Assembly (NCBI GenBank): GCA_964386535.1
Contig: CAYLRY010000001.1
Span: 102,513 to 166,512, forward strand
Reading direction: 5' to 3'
Origin: CAYLRY01 sp964386535
GTDB lineage: Bacteria; Chloroflexota; Dehalococcoidia; Dehalococcoidales; UBA3254
Length of the DNA stretch: 64,000 nucleotides
Positions 42,587 to 51,551 of the stretch are shown one piece after another. Each line of letters starts with the position of its first letter. Positions within the stretch are counted from its first letter, which is position 1. A program made the translations under genes and the position numbers. The notes below the pieces were generated by a model that saw only the letters and a list, made by a program, of their open reading frames with translations, did not search any database and was not told where the DNA came from.

Positions 42587-44424
42587 TCCTCTTTCTCCTT
42601 AACAGGCAGAGTAAAATAAAAAGTGCTGCCCTTTCCGGGCTGTGATTCCACCCAGATACGCCCACCGTGGCGTTCGAGGATCCTTTTTACGATAGAGAGA
42701 CCGGCTCCAGTGCCGGGGAATTCCTGGCCGTGCAAGCGCTGGAAAATCTGAAAAATCCTTTCAAAATACTGCGGCTCAATGCCTATACCATTATCAGCCA
42801 CGGAAAAAGTCCATTCTGTGCCAATTTGTACAGCAGAGACATGGATACGCGGAGGCTGATCGCCATGAAATTTGACGGCATTGCTCAGCAGGTTTTGAAA
42901 TACCTGGACGATCTGCCCTTCATCAGCCATGATTACCGGCAGGGGACCGCGAGTAATTCTGGCGCTGCTTTCCTGCACAGCTACTTCAAGATTATTGACA
43001 GCCATTTGAAAAGCTGTTTCGAAATTTACCGGCTGGAAAGGCTTGGCCCGGCTGTTGATGCGGGAATAGGCCAGCAAATCATTAATCAGGTTCTGCATAC
43101 GCCTGGCGCCGTCAACAGCGAAATGGATAAAGTCATTAGCATCCGAGTCCAGCCTGTCTTTATAGCGTTTTTCCAAAAGCTGGACATAGCTGGAGATCAT
43201 ACGCAGCGGTTCCTGGAGATCATGAGAAGCCACGTAAGCGAAACGCTCCAGTTCGGCATTGGAACGTTTCAGTTCAGCCTCCGCTTTTTTCCTTTCACTG
43301 ACTTCTAAAACCAGTTCATTGCGGGCTACCATGGTGGTTTTCAACTCAGCGGTCATTTTGTCAAAAGCCCTGGATAGTTCTCCCACCTCATCCCGGCCAC
43401 CTGTGCCGACCTTAAAGTCAAGATTGCCGCTTCCTACCTTCTGAGTGCCGGACACCAGTCTGTGCAGGGGGCGGACGAGGGAGCGTGAGGCAAGGAAGGC
43501 GATTAGAAGGACGAGCAGAGCAATGACCATTGCTACCAGAATAATAGTCCTGGCCATGTCATTTACCGGGCCGTAAGCTTCAGACTGGTCAATTTCGGTG
43601 ATAATGGACATGCTATAGTCCGGCAGCCACTGGTAAGCGCCTATGACCGGCTCTCCCCGGTAATCCTCATAAAGGCTCCAACCACTGGCACCTGCCAGGC
43701 CGGAGCCGACGCCTTCAGTGCGCACGGCTTTTTTCAGGGCATAACCAGCGCCGAAACGGGGTTCGGTAACGAAAAAATTGAAGGAATTAACCAGATAGGT
43801 ATCCTCGGTACGGCTCAGCCCGCTTTGTTGATTCATAATTACAGAAAGTTCAGCCAGGTCAAGCCGGCCGGCCAGGACTCCCAGAAGATTTCCCTGCGCA
43901 TCCTTTACCGGGGTACTGACCATCATGCTGGCCTGCTCCAGGCTTTGCGAATAATAAACTCCCTCAAGATAGGTCTTGTCTTTGCCCTCTAAAAAATAGG
44001 CTTCATGGTCCCTGATTTTACCTTCCTGATCCGGGTTAGTTGAGGCCAGTACTACAGCATGAAGGGGACACATGACAAACAATTCGATAAAACCGCCGCC
44101 CAGGCGTAAGCGCGGCTCAAAATGTTCATTTATAAGGCTGCTTTTAGCTTCAGAATAGATTTCAGAAGAGACATCATGTTGCTTTAACAAGCCAGTTAAT
44201 TGACGGATAAGAGGCCGCTGGGCTAGTTCTTCCAGACTTCGCTTATCATCCTCTATCCAGCGGTGTAATTCGCGGCTTTTGAGTAGATTAGTGGAGACAA
44301 TATGATTGATTACCTGCTGTTCAATGGCGTCCCGGCCATAGCGAAAACCCAGCAGGCTGACGATGATTACAGGCACAATTGCCAGTAATAAAAAAATCAG
44401 CGTTAATTTAGGGGTCAGTTTCAT
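42583..44424 (-). CDS. dCache-HAMP sensor histidine kinase
   Basis: A 613-residue membrane kinase. It has a transmembrane helix (about 7-27), an extracytoplasmic dCache-type sensing domain (about 30-280), a second helix (about 290-312), HAMP (about 312-365), a coiled coil (365-390), HisKA of the phytochrome-like type with His401 (ASHDLQEPLRMISSYV) and HATPase (NLLSNAVKFHG, DNGIGIE, GTGAGLSIVKRILERHGG). It lies two bases after the substrate-binding lipoprotein gene and overlaps its receiver gene. This arrangement suggests the lipoprotein delivers a ligand to the outside domain of this kinase. Confidence 0.92.
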   Translation of the reverse strand: MKLTPKLTLIFLLLAIVPVIIVSLLGFRYGRDAIEQQVINHIVSTNLLKSRELHRWIEDDKRSLEELAQRPLIRQLTGLLKQHDVSSEIYSEAKSSLINEHFEPRLRLGGGFIELFVMCPLHAVVLASTNPDQEGKIRDHEAYFLEGKDKTYLEGVYYSQSLEQASMMVSTPVKDAQGNLLGVLAGRLDLAELSVIMNQQSGLSRTEDTYLVNSFNFFVTEPRFGAGYALKKAVRTEGVGSGLAGASGWSLYEDYRGEPVIGAYQWLPDYSMSIITEIDQSEAYGPVNDMARTIILVAMVIALLVLLIAFLASRSLVRPLHRLVSGTQKVGSGNLDFKVGTGGRDEVGELSRAFDKMTAELKTTMVARNELVLEVSERKKAEAELKRSNAELERFAYVASHDLQEPLRMISSYVQLLEKRYKDRLDSDANDFIHFAVDGARRMQNLINDLLAYSRINSRAKPFQPVNFETAFQMAVNNLEVAVQESSARITRGPLPVIMADEGQIVQVFQNLLSNAVKFHGDQPPRIHVSAVQIGTEWTFSVADNGIGIEPQYFERIFQIFQRLHGQEFPGTGAGLSIVKRILERHGGRIWVESQPGKGSTFYFTLPVKEKEE

Positions 44425-44426
44425 GG

Positions 44427-45428
44427 TTAATTACTCTCATAGATCTGTTCCAGGAATTGTCTATTGAAAGCTTGATTAACGTCAAAAGGCTGTATGATAA
44501 GACCCTGGTCATTTAAAACCGAATACATTTCCTGCCAGATTTCAGCTTTCATCCAGCCCAGTCGGTCTTCCCCGGTATGGATCATGGGCAGCATGGCTTC
44601 CAACATGGCCGTTTGTAATTGAGGGTCAGGCTCTCTGGCGTACTTTAATGTGGCTGCTATAGTCTGCCGGTAGTCTTCAATGGTATCCTGCCAGCCTCTA
44701 AGCGAAGCCCGCAGAAAACGTAAGACCAGTCCGGGATTGCCGGCTATCATTTTTTCGGTTGTAAAGAGGGCATCCGAATAAAAACGAATGCCGTAATCAG
44801 AGGGCCAGATGGTATTCGGTTTTAAGCCTTGTTGCCGTAAACGGATCAGGCCGCCCGTTGAATAGGCGGCGGTAACGTCGGCCTGACTACTCAAGAATGA
44901 AGCATAATTTGAATCATATGGCAGAAAGGTAATCCGGCTCCGGTCGAGATCCAATTTTGATAACACTGCTAAAAGCTGTACATGGAATTCGGCTGAACCG
45001 CTGGTACCCAGACAGGCTATCTTTTTGCCCAAAAAATCCTGAGGCCTTTTGATACCGGACTTAGGCATGGAAAGAAAGACCACAGCGCTGCGGCGGTAAA
45101 TAACGCTGATGGCTACCAGGGTCTGCCCCTGGCTGCGCCTGAACAGGATATCATCCGGGCTTTGCACTCCAAAATCAGCCTGCCCAGAGAGGACTGCCTG
45201 TACAATATCAACGTTCGGTCCACCTTCCAGAAAATTCACCTCTAAATTTTCTCCGGCGTAGTAGCCTTTTTCTTTGGCTGCATAGTAACCGGCAAACTGT
45301 GCCTGATGCACCCACTTCAACTGCAGGGTTACTTTTTCCGGAGGTGTTTGAACGGTATTCAATGTGCATGATAATACAAGCAGAAAAGCCAGACAGAGAA
45401 TTATGGAGATTTTTACCACGTTTCTCAT
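44427..45428 (-). CDS. NMT1/THI5-type substrate-binding lipoprotein
   Basis: A 333-residue extracytoplasmic binding protein. A lipoprotein signal ends LLVLSC (lipidated Cys at about residue 21). The body has the NMT1/THI5 pattern: VTLQLKWVHQAQFAGYYAA, NVDIVQAVLSGQADFGV and the ligand-loop region CLGTSGSAE. In other systems such proteins serve ABC importers of thiamine precursors, nitrate, or sulfonates. Here there is no permease or ATPase gene. The next gene, two bases on, is the dCache kinase, so I infer a sensory role. It is the first gene of the minus-strand signalling cluster and divergent from the molybdenum enzyme. Confidence 0.85.
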   Translation of the reverse strand: MRNVVKISIILCLAFLLVLSCTLNTVQTPPEKVTLQLKWVHQAQFAGYYAAKEKGYYAGENLEVNFLEGGPNVDIVQAVLSGQADFGVQSPDDILFRRSQGQTLVAISVIYRRSAVVFLSMPKSGIKRPQDFLGKKIACLGTSGSAEFHVQLLAVLSKLDLDRSRITFLPYDSNYASFLSSQADVTAAYSTGGLIRLRQQGLKPNTIWPSDYGIRFYSDALFTTEKMIAGNPGLVLRFLRASLRGWQDTIEDYRQTIAATLKYAREPDPQLQTAMLEAMLPMIHTGEDRLGWMKAEIWQEMYSVLNDQGLIIQPFDVNQAFNRQFLEQIYESN

Positions 45429-45665
45429 TCAATTAGCTCTTTATTTTTTGCATATAGGATAGTATTAGAGTACTATTTACATTATATATATGTAATGCTT
45501 CAAAACAGGTTTTAAAAGTACCCAACCGGTTAGCCTATTCGTGATCAAATAATGTTATACAATGTAACGAACTGCGTAGTAATTGTCAATCATGACAAAT
45601 TTTTTCTTGAGAAAAGAGATCATTTTTGCTGGCCCTGGATTTTAGATTTCTCTGCCAGATGCTTA

Positions 45666-45681
45666 TGTGACTTACGTCACA
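45666..45681. promoter_or_regulatory. Perfect CRP/FNR-family operator
   Basis: TGTGA-CTTACG-TCACA is a perfect two-fold symmetric site of the TGTGA-N6-TCACA type. It is centred about 48 bases before the expected transcription start of the molybdenum enzyme operon, a usual activator position. The regulator gene is not in the window. The site could also act on the divergent signalling cluster. Confidence 0.7.
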
Positions 45682-45686
45682 GATAA

Positions 45687-45715
45687 TTGGCACAATAATC
45701 GTCCTGTGCTATAAT
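45687..45715 (+). promoter_or_regulatory. Promoter of the molybdenum enzyme operon
   Basis: TTGGCA (45687-45692), 17 bases, TATAAT (45710-45715): a strong sigma-70 promoter about 45 bases before the start codon at 45761. The CRP/FNR-type palindrome lies just upstream. The remainder of the 332-base divergent gap is AT-rich and holds no gene. Confidence 0.75.
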
Positions 45716-45760
45716 AGGGGCAAGTTTCACGAATGACTACTCTGGAAAGGAGAAGATGGA

Positions 45761-48400
45761 ATGGCGCAAAAAATGGATCAACCCAAGGTACCGGGCATAG
45801 CTCAACCAGAAAAAACCGTACTCAAGTCAACTGCTCTGGGTGGTATGCACGGTGGTGGTGCCCCCGTCTTTGTGGATGTCAAAGGCGGCAAAATCCTGCG
45901 AGTCAGACCCTTCCATTATGATTGGAAGTATGACCTGCAATCATTTAATCCCTGGAAATTTCAGAGAAACGGAGTTAAGCTGGAACCCCTTACCAAAACC
46001 TGTATAGGTCCTTTTTCGCTAGCTTACAAGAAAAGGACCTATTCGCCTAACCGTATTAAGTATCCATTAAAGAGAGTGGACTGGGATCCTAAAGGAGAAA
46101 GAAATACCCAGAACCGAGGCAAGAGCAAGTTTGTACGCATCTCCTGGGACGAAGCAGCTACTATTATCGCTGATGAAATTAAAAGGATTCACCAGAAATA
46201 CGGCCCTCTGGCCATCATGCTTCAGGGTGACGGACACGGTGAATGCAAGACCATCAATACCCCGCACGGTCAATCCGGCCTGCTGCTGGACAAGATCGGC
46301 GGTTTTACCCAGATGGTTCGTAATCCGGATAGCTGGGAGGGCTGGTATTTCGGCTCCAAGCATGTCTGGGGGCAGGGTATCGTAGGCATGATGCATCCTA
46401 CGGACAACGTGGTAAAGGATATTACGGAAAATGCGGATATGGTGCTTTTCTGGGGCTGCGATCCGGAAACCACTCCCTGGGGTTTTGTAGGGCAATTTGC
46501 CAGCCGTCTGTGTTACTTCTGGCATGATGCCGGCATCAAACAGGTCTACATTTGCCCGGATGTCAACTATGGGGCTGCCGTGCATGCGGATAAATGGATT
46601 CCTATTCTCCCCAATACTGATGCAGCCATGCAACTGGCTATTATTTATATCTGGATCAAAGAAGGTACCTATAATAAAGAATACATCAAGACGCACACCA
46701 TCGGTTTTGAAAAAATAGAAGAATATGTAATGGGTAAGGTGGACGGAGTAGTCAAGGATACCGCCTGGGCTACAGCTAAATGCGGGGTACCGGAGTGGAC
46801 CATCAAGGCCCTGGCCAGAGACTGGGCCAAGAAAGCGGTCACTATTGCACATTATTTCGGCGGTTCTTATGTCAGAGGCCCTTACTCGCATGAACCGGCC
46901 AGACTGGAATGTGTTCTGCTGGCCATGCAGGGGCTGGGAGGTCCGGGGCGCTGGCAGACCCAGATCACCTACGGCGGTATGCCCCGAGCTGAAGGCATCA
47001 AGACCACACGGTTTTTTAACCCGGTGCTGGGTGAGCGCCTGATTAAACCCACCCGCTCCACCGTAGCAGCCTGGGGCAAACAACTGATCCCGAAAACCCT
47101 GGTGCATAAGGCAATCCAGATGGGCTCCATTTCGTACTACGGGAGCGGCGCTATTGAGGCCCCGGTCGACGATCAGTTCGTAAAATATCAATATCCCATA
47201 GATAAATCAGAGGGCGGTACAGAGATCCATATGCTATGGTGCGATAATCCCTGCCGAACCACCTGCTGGAACTGCGGCAATGAGACCATTGACGCTTACC
47301 GGCATGAAAAGATTGAGACCATAGTTGTCCAGCATCCCTGGTTGGAAAATGATACCCTGTATGCGGATATTATTTTACCCTCCAATACCCAGATGGAAGT
47401 GGATGATATTGTGACCCATACCCGGCAGGGCGTCCAATTCCAGCATATTGCCATCCAGAACAAGGCTATAGAACCTATCGGCGAATCCAAGAGTGATTTT
47501 GAGTGCGTGATGGAAGTGGCCAAAAAGTTGGGCAAATATGAAGAAATTACGCAGGGACAGACCGTGGCCGATCTTCAGAAAATGGTCTTTACCAACATGG
47601 GCTGTGACAGCTATTTGAGCTGGGAGGAGTTTAAAGAAAAGCAGTATTTTGTTTTCCCGGTAGCTAAAGACTGGGAGCAGGACCTGGAAAAATCCCTGTG
47701 GAGAAAGTTCTACCATGATCCGGAAAACAACCCGCTGCCCACTCCTACCGGCAAAATGGAGCTTTTTTCCCAGGCTCTGGCTGATGCCTTCCCCAATGAC
47801 ACTGAGCGTCCTCCCTATCCCCAGTGGATTGAGAAGAGCGAAATGCATGATGAGAGAAAGGGCGGCAGCCGGTCCAAGATCTTCCCCCTGCTGGTAGTGG
47901 CTAATCACCCAAGGTGGAGGACTCACGCGCAGGCTGATGATATCCCCTGGACCCGCGAGATAGGGACCTGCAAAGTCAAGGGCTGGGATGGTTATATGTA
48001 TGAGCCGATCTGGGTTAATCCCAAGGATGCGGCAGTTAGAGGCATTAAATCTGGCGATATCATTAAGATTTTCAATGAAAGAGGCATTGTGCTGGGTGGC
48101 GCCTATGTGACTGAGAGGATCATGCCCGGTGTCACCTACATTGACCACGGAGCACGTTGCGATGCAATCCTGCCCGGCAAGATTGACCGAGGCGGCGCTA
48201 TCGATCTTATCTCACCCGACTGGGTGATCTCCAAAAATTGCGTGGGTGAGGCTACCAGCGGTTTCCTGGTGGACGTCCAGAAAGTATCACAGGCCCAGAT
48301 GGAAGAGTGGAGAAAACTTTATCCGGATGCCTGGGAGCGTGAATACCATCCGGCTTCCGGCCTGCGCTTCAATGCCTGGGTTGAAGAAGGAGGAAAATAA
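45761..48400 (+). CDS. Molybdopterin oxidoreductase, pyrogallol-phloroglucinol transhydroxylase-like large subunit
   Basis: An 879-residue DMSO-reductase-superfamily protein that should carry Mo (or W) on two MGD cofactors. There is no Tat signal and no N-terminal Cys-rich Fe-S motif, as in the transhydroxylase large subunit; most relatives have both. Matching features are the FVRISWDEA segment, the DGHGE region (His159), NPDSWEGW (Asp190-Ser191, where the transhydroxylase has its Asp-Ser metal-ligand pair as I recall it) and the C-terminal MGD-binding LVVANHPRWRTH. The length and the partner subunit also match. Likely acts on a phenol or related compound in the cytoplasm. ATG with AGGAGAAG upstream; regulated by the site at 45666. 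Confidence 0.8.
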   Translation: MAQKMDQPKVPGIAQPEKTVLKSTALGGMHGGGAPVFVDVKGGKILRVRPFHYDWKYDLQSFNPWKFQRNGVKLEPLTKTCIGPFSLAYKKRTYSPNRIKYPLKRVDWDPKGERNTQNRGKSKFVRISWDEAATIIADEIKRIHQKYGPLAIMLQGDGHGECKTINTPHGQSGLLLDKIGGFTQMVRNPDSWEGWYFGSKHVWGQGIVGMMHPTDNVVKDITENADMVLFWGCDPETTPWGFVGQFASRLCYFWHDAGIKQVYICPDVNYGAAVHADKWIPILPNTDAAMQLAIIYIWIKEGTYNKEYIKTHTIGFEKIEEYVMGKVDGVVKDTAWATAKCGVPEWTIKALARDWAKKAVTIAHYFGGSYVRGPYSHEPARLECVLLAMQGLGGPGRWQTQITYGGMPRAEGIKTTRFFNPVLGERLIKPTRSTVAAWGKQLIPKTLVHKAIQMGSISYYGSGAIEAPVDDQFVKYQYPIDKSEGGTEIHMLWCDNPCRTTCWNCGNETIDAYRHEKIETIVVQHPWLENDTLYADIILPSNTQMEVDDIVTHTRQGVQFQHIAIQNKAIEPIGESKSDFECVMEVAKKLGKYEEITQGQTVADLQKMVFTNMGCDSYLSWEEFKEKQYFVFPVAKDWEQDLEKSLWRKFYHDPENNPLPTPTGKMELFSQALADAFPNDTERPPYPQWIEKSEMHDERKGGSRSKIFPLLVVANHPRWRTHAQADDIPWTREIGTCKVKGWDGYMYEPIWVNPKDAAVRGIKSGDIIKIFNERGIVLGGAYVTERIMPGVTYIDHGARCDAILPGKIDRGGAIDLISPDWVISKNCVGEATSGFLVDVQKVSQAQMEEWRKLYPDAWEREYHPASGLRFNAWVEEGGK

Positions 48401-49213
48401 ATGAAAGTATTTACCTTTGATGCGGCTAAATGCAACGGCTGCTACAATTGCCAGATCGCCTGCAAAGACGAACATGTAGCCAATGATTGGACCCCTTATG
48501 CCAAACCCCAGCCGGAGACCGGTCAATTCTGGCTTAAATTGACGGAAACAGTCAGAGGCCAGGTACCCAGGGTAAAAGTAGCCTATTATGCCATCATGTG
48601 CGCTCATTGCGATAATGCGCCCTGCATGGCTTCATGCAAAGCGGATGCCATCTATAAGAGGGATGACGGCCTGGTGATTATTGACCCTGTCAAATGCACC
48701 GGCTGCAAAAACTGTGTGGATGCCTGCCCGTACGGCGCCATTTACTGGAATGACGATCTTAATCTGGCCCAGAAGTGCACTGGCTGCGCCCACCTGCTGG
48801 ACAGCGGTTGGAAAGAGCCCAGATGCGTGGACGCCTGCCCGACACTGGCCATTCAATATGTAGAAGAATCTGAAGCTGCAGGGTTTATTAAAAACTCCGA
48901 ATTCACCAAGCCTGAGAGGAAAGCTATAGACAAACCCCGTCTGTATTATGCTAACCTGCCCAAGCGTTTTGTTGCGGGCACAGTATATGATCCGGTAGAA
49001 AAAGAGGTTATTATAGGCGCCAAAGTTACATTGACTGAGACGGACGGCAGCAAGGCCTCTTTTACGGCGGTTACTGATAGCTACGGTGACTTTGAGTTCG
49101 AGAAACTGAAGGTGGGGAAATTCAACCTGGTAATTGACAACGGTAAAAAGAAGAAAGAAATCAAGGTCAGCACCGAGCAGGACGTGAGCCTGGGCGATAT
49201 TCCCTTAACCTGA
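48401..49213 (+). CDS. Fe-S subunit of the molybdenum enzyme, with C-terminal beta domain
   Basis: A 270-residue partner of the preceding protein, starting directly after its stop codon. It has four cysteine groups: CNGCYNCQIAC, CAHCDNAPCMASC, CTGCKNCVDAC and CTGC...CVDAC, sixteen Cys in all, enough for four [4Fe-4S] clusters. Residues about 190-270 form a carboxypeptidase-regulatory-like or Cna-B-like beta sandwich (GTVYDPVEKEVIIGAKVTL-type start, then TDSYGDFEF). The small subunit of pyrogallol transhydroxylase also ends in a beta-barrel, but as I recall has three clusters. A fourth cluster suggests that electrons can leave the enzyme. Confidence 0.9.
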   Translation: MKVFTFDAAKCNGCYNCQIACKDEHVANDWTPYAKPQPETGQFWLKLTETVRGQVPRVKVAYYAIMCAHCDNAPCMASCKADAIYKRDDGLVIIDPVKCTGCKNCVDACPYGAIYWNDDLNLAQKCTGCAHLLDSGWKEPRCVDACPTLAIQYVEESEAAGFIKNSEFTKPERKAIDKPRLYYANLPKRFVAGTVYDPVEKEVIIGAKVTLTETDGSKASFTAVTDSYGDFEFEKLKVGKFNLVIDNGKKKKEIKVSTEQDVSLGDIPLT

Positions 49214-49284
49214 GCCGTATCAAGAATGAATAAGGCGGCGATTATGGCTATAATGCGTTAAAAAGGGCAAAAGGAGGAATTATT

Positions 49285-49467
49285 ATGGCAGCAGAAGTGG
49301 TGAAATATAAATGCACCGGTTGCGGCTGGATTTATGATCCCAGATTTGGAGATGCAGCAAATGAAGTTCCTCGGGGCGTACCCTTCGAGAATTTGCCTCC
49401 GAAATTCATCTGCGGCGTATGCGGGTGCACCAAAGATAAATTCATCAAAGTAGAACCAAAAAAATAA
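49285..49467 (+). CDS. Rubredoxin
   Basis: A 60-residue one-iron electron carrier with two CxxCG knuckles (CTGCGW and CGVCGC), the aromatic IYDP segment and the family-typical G-V-P-F-E-N-L-P-P motif. It has AAGGAGG upstream of the ATG and lies 71 bases after the Fe-S subunit, before a strong terminator, so it belongs to the molybdenum enzyme operon. It may serve as electron partner of that enzyme or in oxygen/ROS defence. Confidence 0.96.
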   Translation: MAAEVVKYKCTGCGWIYDPRFGDAANEVPRGVPFENLPPKFICGVCGCTKDKFIKVEPKK

Positions 49468-49472
49468 CAGAT

Positions 49473-49502
49473 AAAGCGGGAGCCAGATGGCTCCCGCTTT
49501 TT
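49473..49502 (+). terminator. Intrinsic terminator after the rubredoxin gene
   Basis: A perfect 12-bp stem (AAAGCGGGAGCC / GGCTCCCGCTTT) with a 4-base loop AGAT and a run of T residues, 6 bases after the stop codon. It ends the molybdenum enzyme operon. Confidence 0.9.
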
Positions 49503-49750
49503 AATTCAATAAAACACCAGAAATAAAAATAAATCTCAAGTCCTAAACTTCAAATTAAACTTTTCTCCAAACTATACATAACGCCAAAATTTCAGGTGGA
49601 TAAATATCAAAAAGTTCAGCCTGGGAGCTTGCAGGATCCGCAAGCAGAAAAAGTAAACTGGCGCTGCTCGTCTGAGGCTCTGTCAAGCTTCGTCAAATAC
49701 ATCACCAGTAAAGATGTCAAGCAAGGAAGCCGGTCACCGGTGAATATCAA

Positions 49751-51376
49751 ATGCCTCAATATGATGTCCTGTTAATCCATCCTCCGGCAGTCTATGATTT
49801 CCGGAAGTTGCCTATTTTCCCCGGCGCCATGGGGGCGACGGCAGAGCAGGTGCAGTTCATCAAGGTCCCCATAGGAATGCTGAGCCTGGCTGAATACCTT
49901 GACCGTCACGGCTATAAGGTGCTGATAGATAACCTGGGCGACCGCATGGCCGGCAACCGTACCTTCGATGCCCATGAGCATTTAAAAAACAGGCAGGCTA
50001 AAATATTTGCTATTGGCCTGCATTTTCAGCACCACTGCCAGGGGGCAATAGAGATTGCCCGGATCTGCAAGCAGTTACATCCCTCTTCTCTGGTTGTCCT
50101 GGGGGGACTGACAGCCACCCGTTTTCATGAAGAAATCATGCGCCGTTATGACTTCGTTGATTTAGTGGTTCGCGGTGAGGCTGAGAAGGCCTTTCTGGAG
50201 TTGATGCGGATTTTGGAAAAAGGGGACAGTCTCAGCCTGGCGCCCAATCTCACTTACCGGAAAGAAAACGGTGAAACAGGTGTAACACCGCTTTTACCTC
50301 CCAGCCGGGACCTGGACGATTTTGAATATACCGGCTTAGATCTGCTGGAGCCCAAAACCTCCATATTTTCAGCCAATTTTCTGCCACGCTGGAGCCTGGT
50401 GGTTTGCCGGGGTTGCGCCTACAACTGCAGTATTTGCGGCGGTTCGGTCTATAGCTATAAAACATATCTGGGTATGGAGAAGCCGGCCTTCAGAAGCCCG
50501 GGAAAGATTTTACAGGATATCAGGCAGCTTATCGCACAGAATATCCGCATCATCGGTTTATACCAGGACCCGCGCATGGGTGGAGAAAAATACTGGAAGG
50601 AACTGCTGGCAGCCCTGAGAGTGGAGAAGCTGGAGATTGACAGGTTGTCATTGGACCTCCTGGGACCGGCGGATGAAGAGTACATCCGGGCTATAGCAGC
50701 TACCGGTCTGCCAGTAACAGTTCACATTTGCCCGGATACCGGCTGTGATTCCGTACGCCGCTTGCTGGGACGCCATTATACCAATGAAGAATTATGGAAG
50801 ACAGTCAGGTTGTGTCATAAATACCTGATTCCGGTCACCACTTTTTTTTCAGTGGGACTGGCTGGAGAAACAATGGAAAATACGGCGGAGACCTGGGCGC
50901 TTTCAGAGAAGCTTTCCTCTGCTGAGCAGATCATGCTAGCCAGAAGCCGCTCTCTGGGACTGAACGCAATGGAGCCTTTAGGCGGTCCTATCAGCGGTCC
51001 AGTGCTCCTGGACCCCGGCTCGCCGGCCTTTGATTATCCGGAAAAGTACGGATATACACTGATTTTTAATGACCTTCAAAAGGCAATAGAGGGTTTTTCC
51101 CAACCTTCCTGGCACCAGTGGATCAACTATGAGACGGAAATGCTCAGCAGAGCGGAGATAACACGGCTTAATTTTCAGTCCGTGGCTTTTTCCATTGAAG
51201 AAAGGCTGGAGTACGGCTTTTACGATCAGGCTCAGGCAGCGGCTGCCCGGCTCAAGTTGAAAGCTGATATCATGGCCGCTAACGAGGTTGACCGGTTGAT
51301 GAAGATCCGGGACCCGGCGGAAAGGGAAAAAGGTTTGCTGGAGTTAAAGGAGAAAGTAGAGAAGATAAAAGAATAA
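49751..51376 (+). CDS. B12-binding-domain radical SAM protein
   Basis: A 541-residue enzyme with an N-terminal cobalamin-binding-like Rossmann domain (about 1-180; VLLIHPPAVYDF, SLAEYLDRHGYKV, VVLGGLTATRFHEEI, VVRGEAE). A radical SAM TIM barrel follows with the cluster ligands Cys222, Cys226 and Cys229 (CAYNCSIC). The C-terminal region (about 430-541) is helical and charged. Enzymes of this group methylate or rearrange unactivated carbons; the substrate cannot be told here. The ATG has only a weak ribosome binding site. It stands alone, convergent with the KamA-like gene across a perfect hairpin. Confidence 0.88.
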   Translation: MPQYDVLLIHPPAVYDFRKLPIFPGAMGATAEQVQFIKVPIGMLSLAEYLDRHGYKVLIDNLGDRMAGNRTFDAHEHLKNRQAKIFAIGLHFQHHCQGAIEIARICKQLHPSSLVVLGGLTATRFHEEIMRRYDFVDLVVRGEAEKAFLELMRILEKGDSLSLAPNLTYRKENGETGVTPLLPPSRDLDDFEYTGLDLLEPKTSIFSANFLPRWSLVVCRGCAYNCSICGGSVYSYKTYLGMEKPAFRSPGKILQDIRQLIAQNIRIIGLYQDPRMGGEKYWKELLAALRVEKLEIDRLSLDLLGPADEEYIRAIAATGLPVTVHICPDTGCDSVRRLLGRHYTNEELWKTVRLCHKYLIPVTTFFSVGLAGETMENTAETWALSEKLSSAEQIMLARSRSLGLNAMEPLGGPISGPVLLDPGSPAFDYPEKYGYTLIFNDLQKAIEGFSQPSWHQWINYETEMLSRAEITRLNFQSVAFSIEERLEYGFYDQAQAAAARLKLKADIMAANEVDRLMKIRDPAEREKGLLELKEKVEKIKE

Positions 51377-51491
51377 GGAAAAAGTTCCGCCAGACCCTAT
51401 CGGTAGGCAGCCAGAGTTTTTCATTCACTCAAACGGCTTTAAAAATATTTTAAAGCAGAAGACGGGTTAAGTTATTTTGCCACATCAGATC

Positions 51492-51520
51492 CCGGATACC
51501 GGACCTGGTCCGGTATCCGG
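51492..51520. terminator. Perfect hairpin between convergent genes
   Basis: A perfect 13-bp stem (CCGGATACCGGAC / GTCCGGTATCCGG) with a 3-base loop lies between the stop codons of the two radical SAM genes. It has no strong T run on either side, so it may be a weak or Rho-assisted terminator or an RNA end protector. Confidence 0.6.
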
Positions 51521-51551
51521 TAACTTTCGGTATTTAGAGAAGAACAGGCGT

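Noticed and set aside
44427..45428. Part of an ABC importer operon
   Set aside because: No permease or ATPase gene is adjacent; the gene is followed directly by a histidine kinase gene.
46067..47191. 374-codon minus-strand open frame inside the molybdenum enzyme gene
   Set aside because: Shadow of the real plus-strand gene; no domain, no ribosome binding site, and composition typical of an antisense frame.
47375..48148. 257-codon minus-strand frame within the molybdenum enzyme gene
   Set aside because: Antisense of conserved coding sequence with no protein family match.
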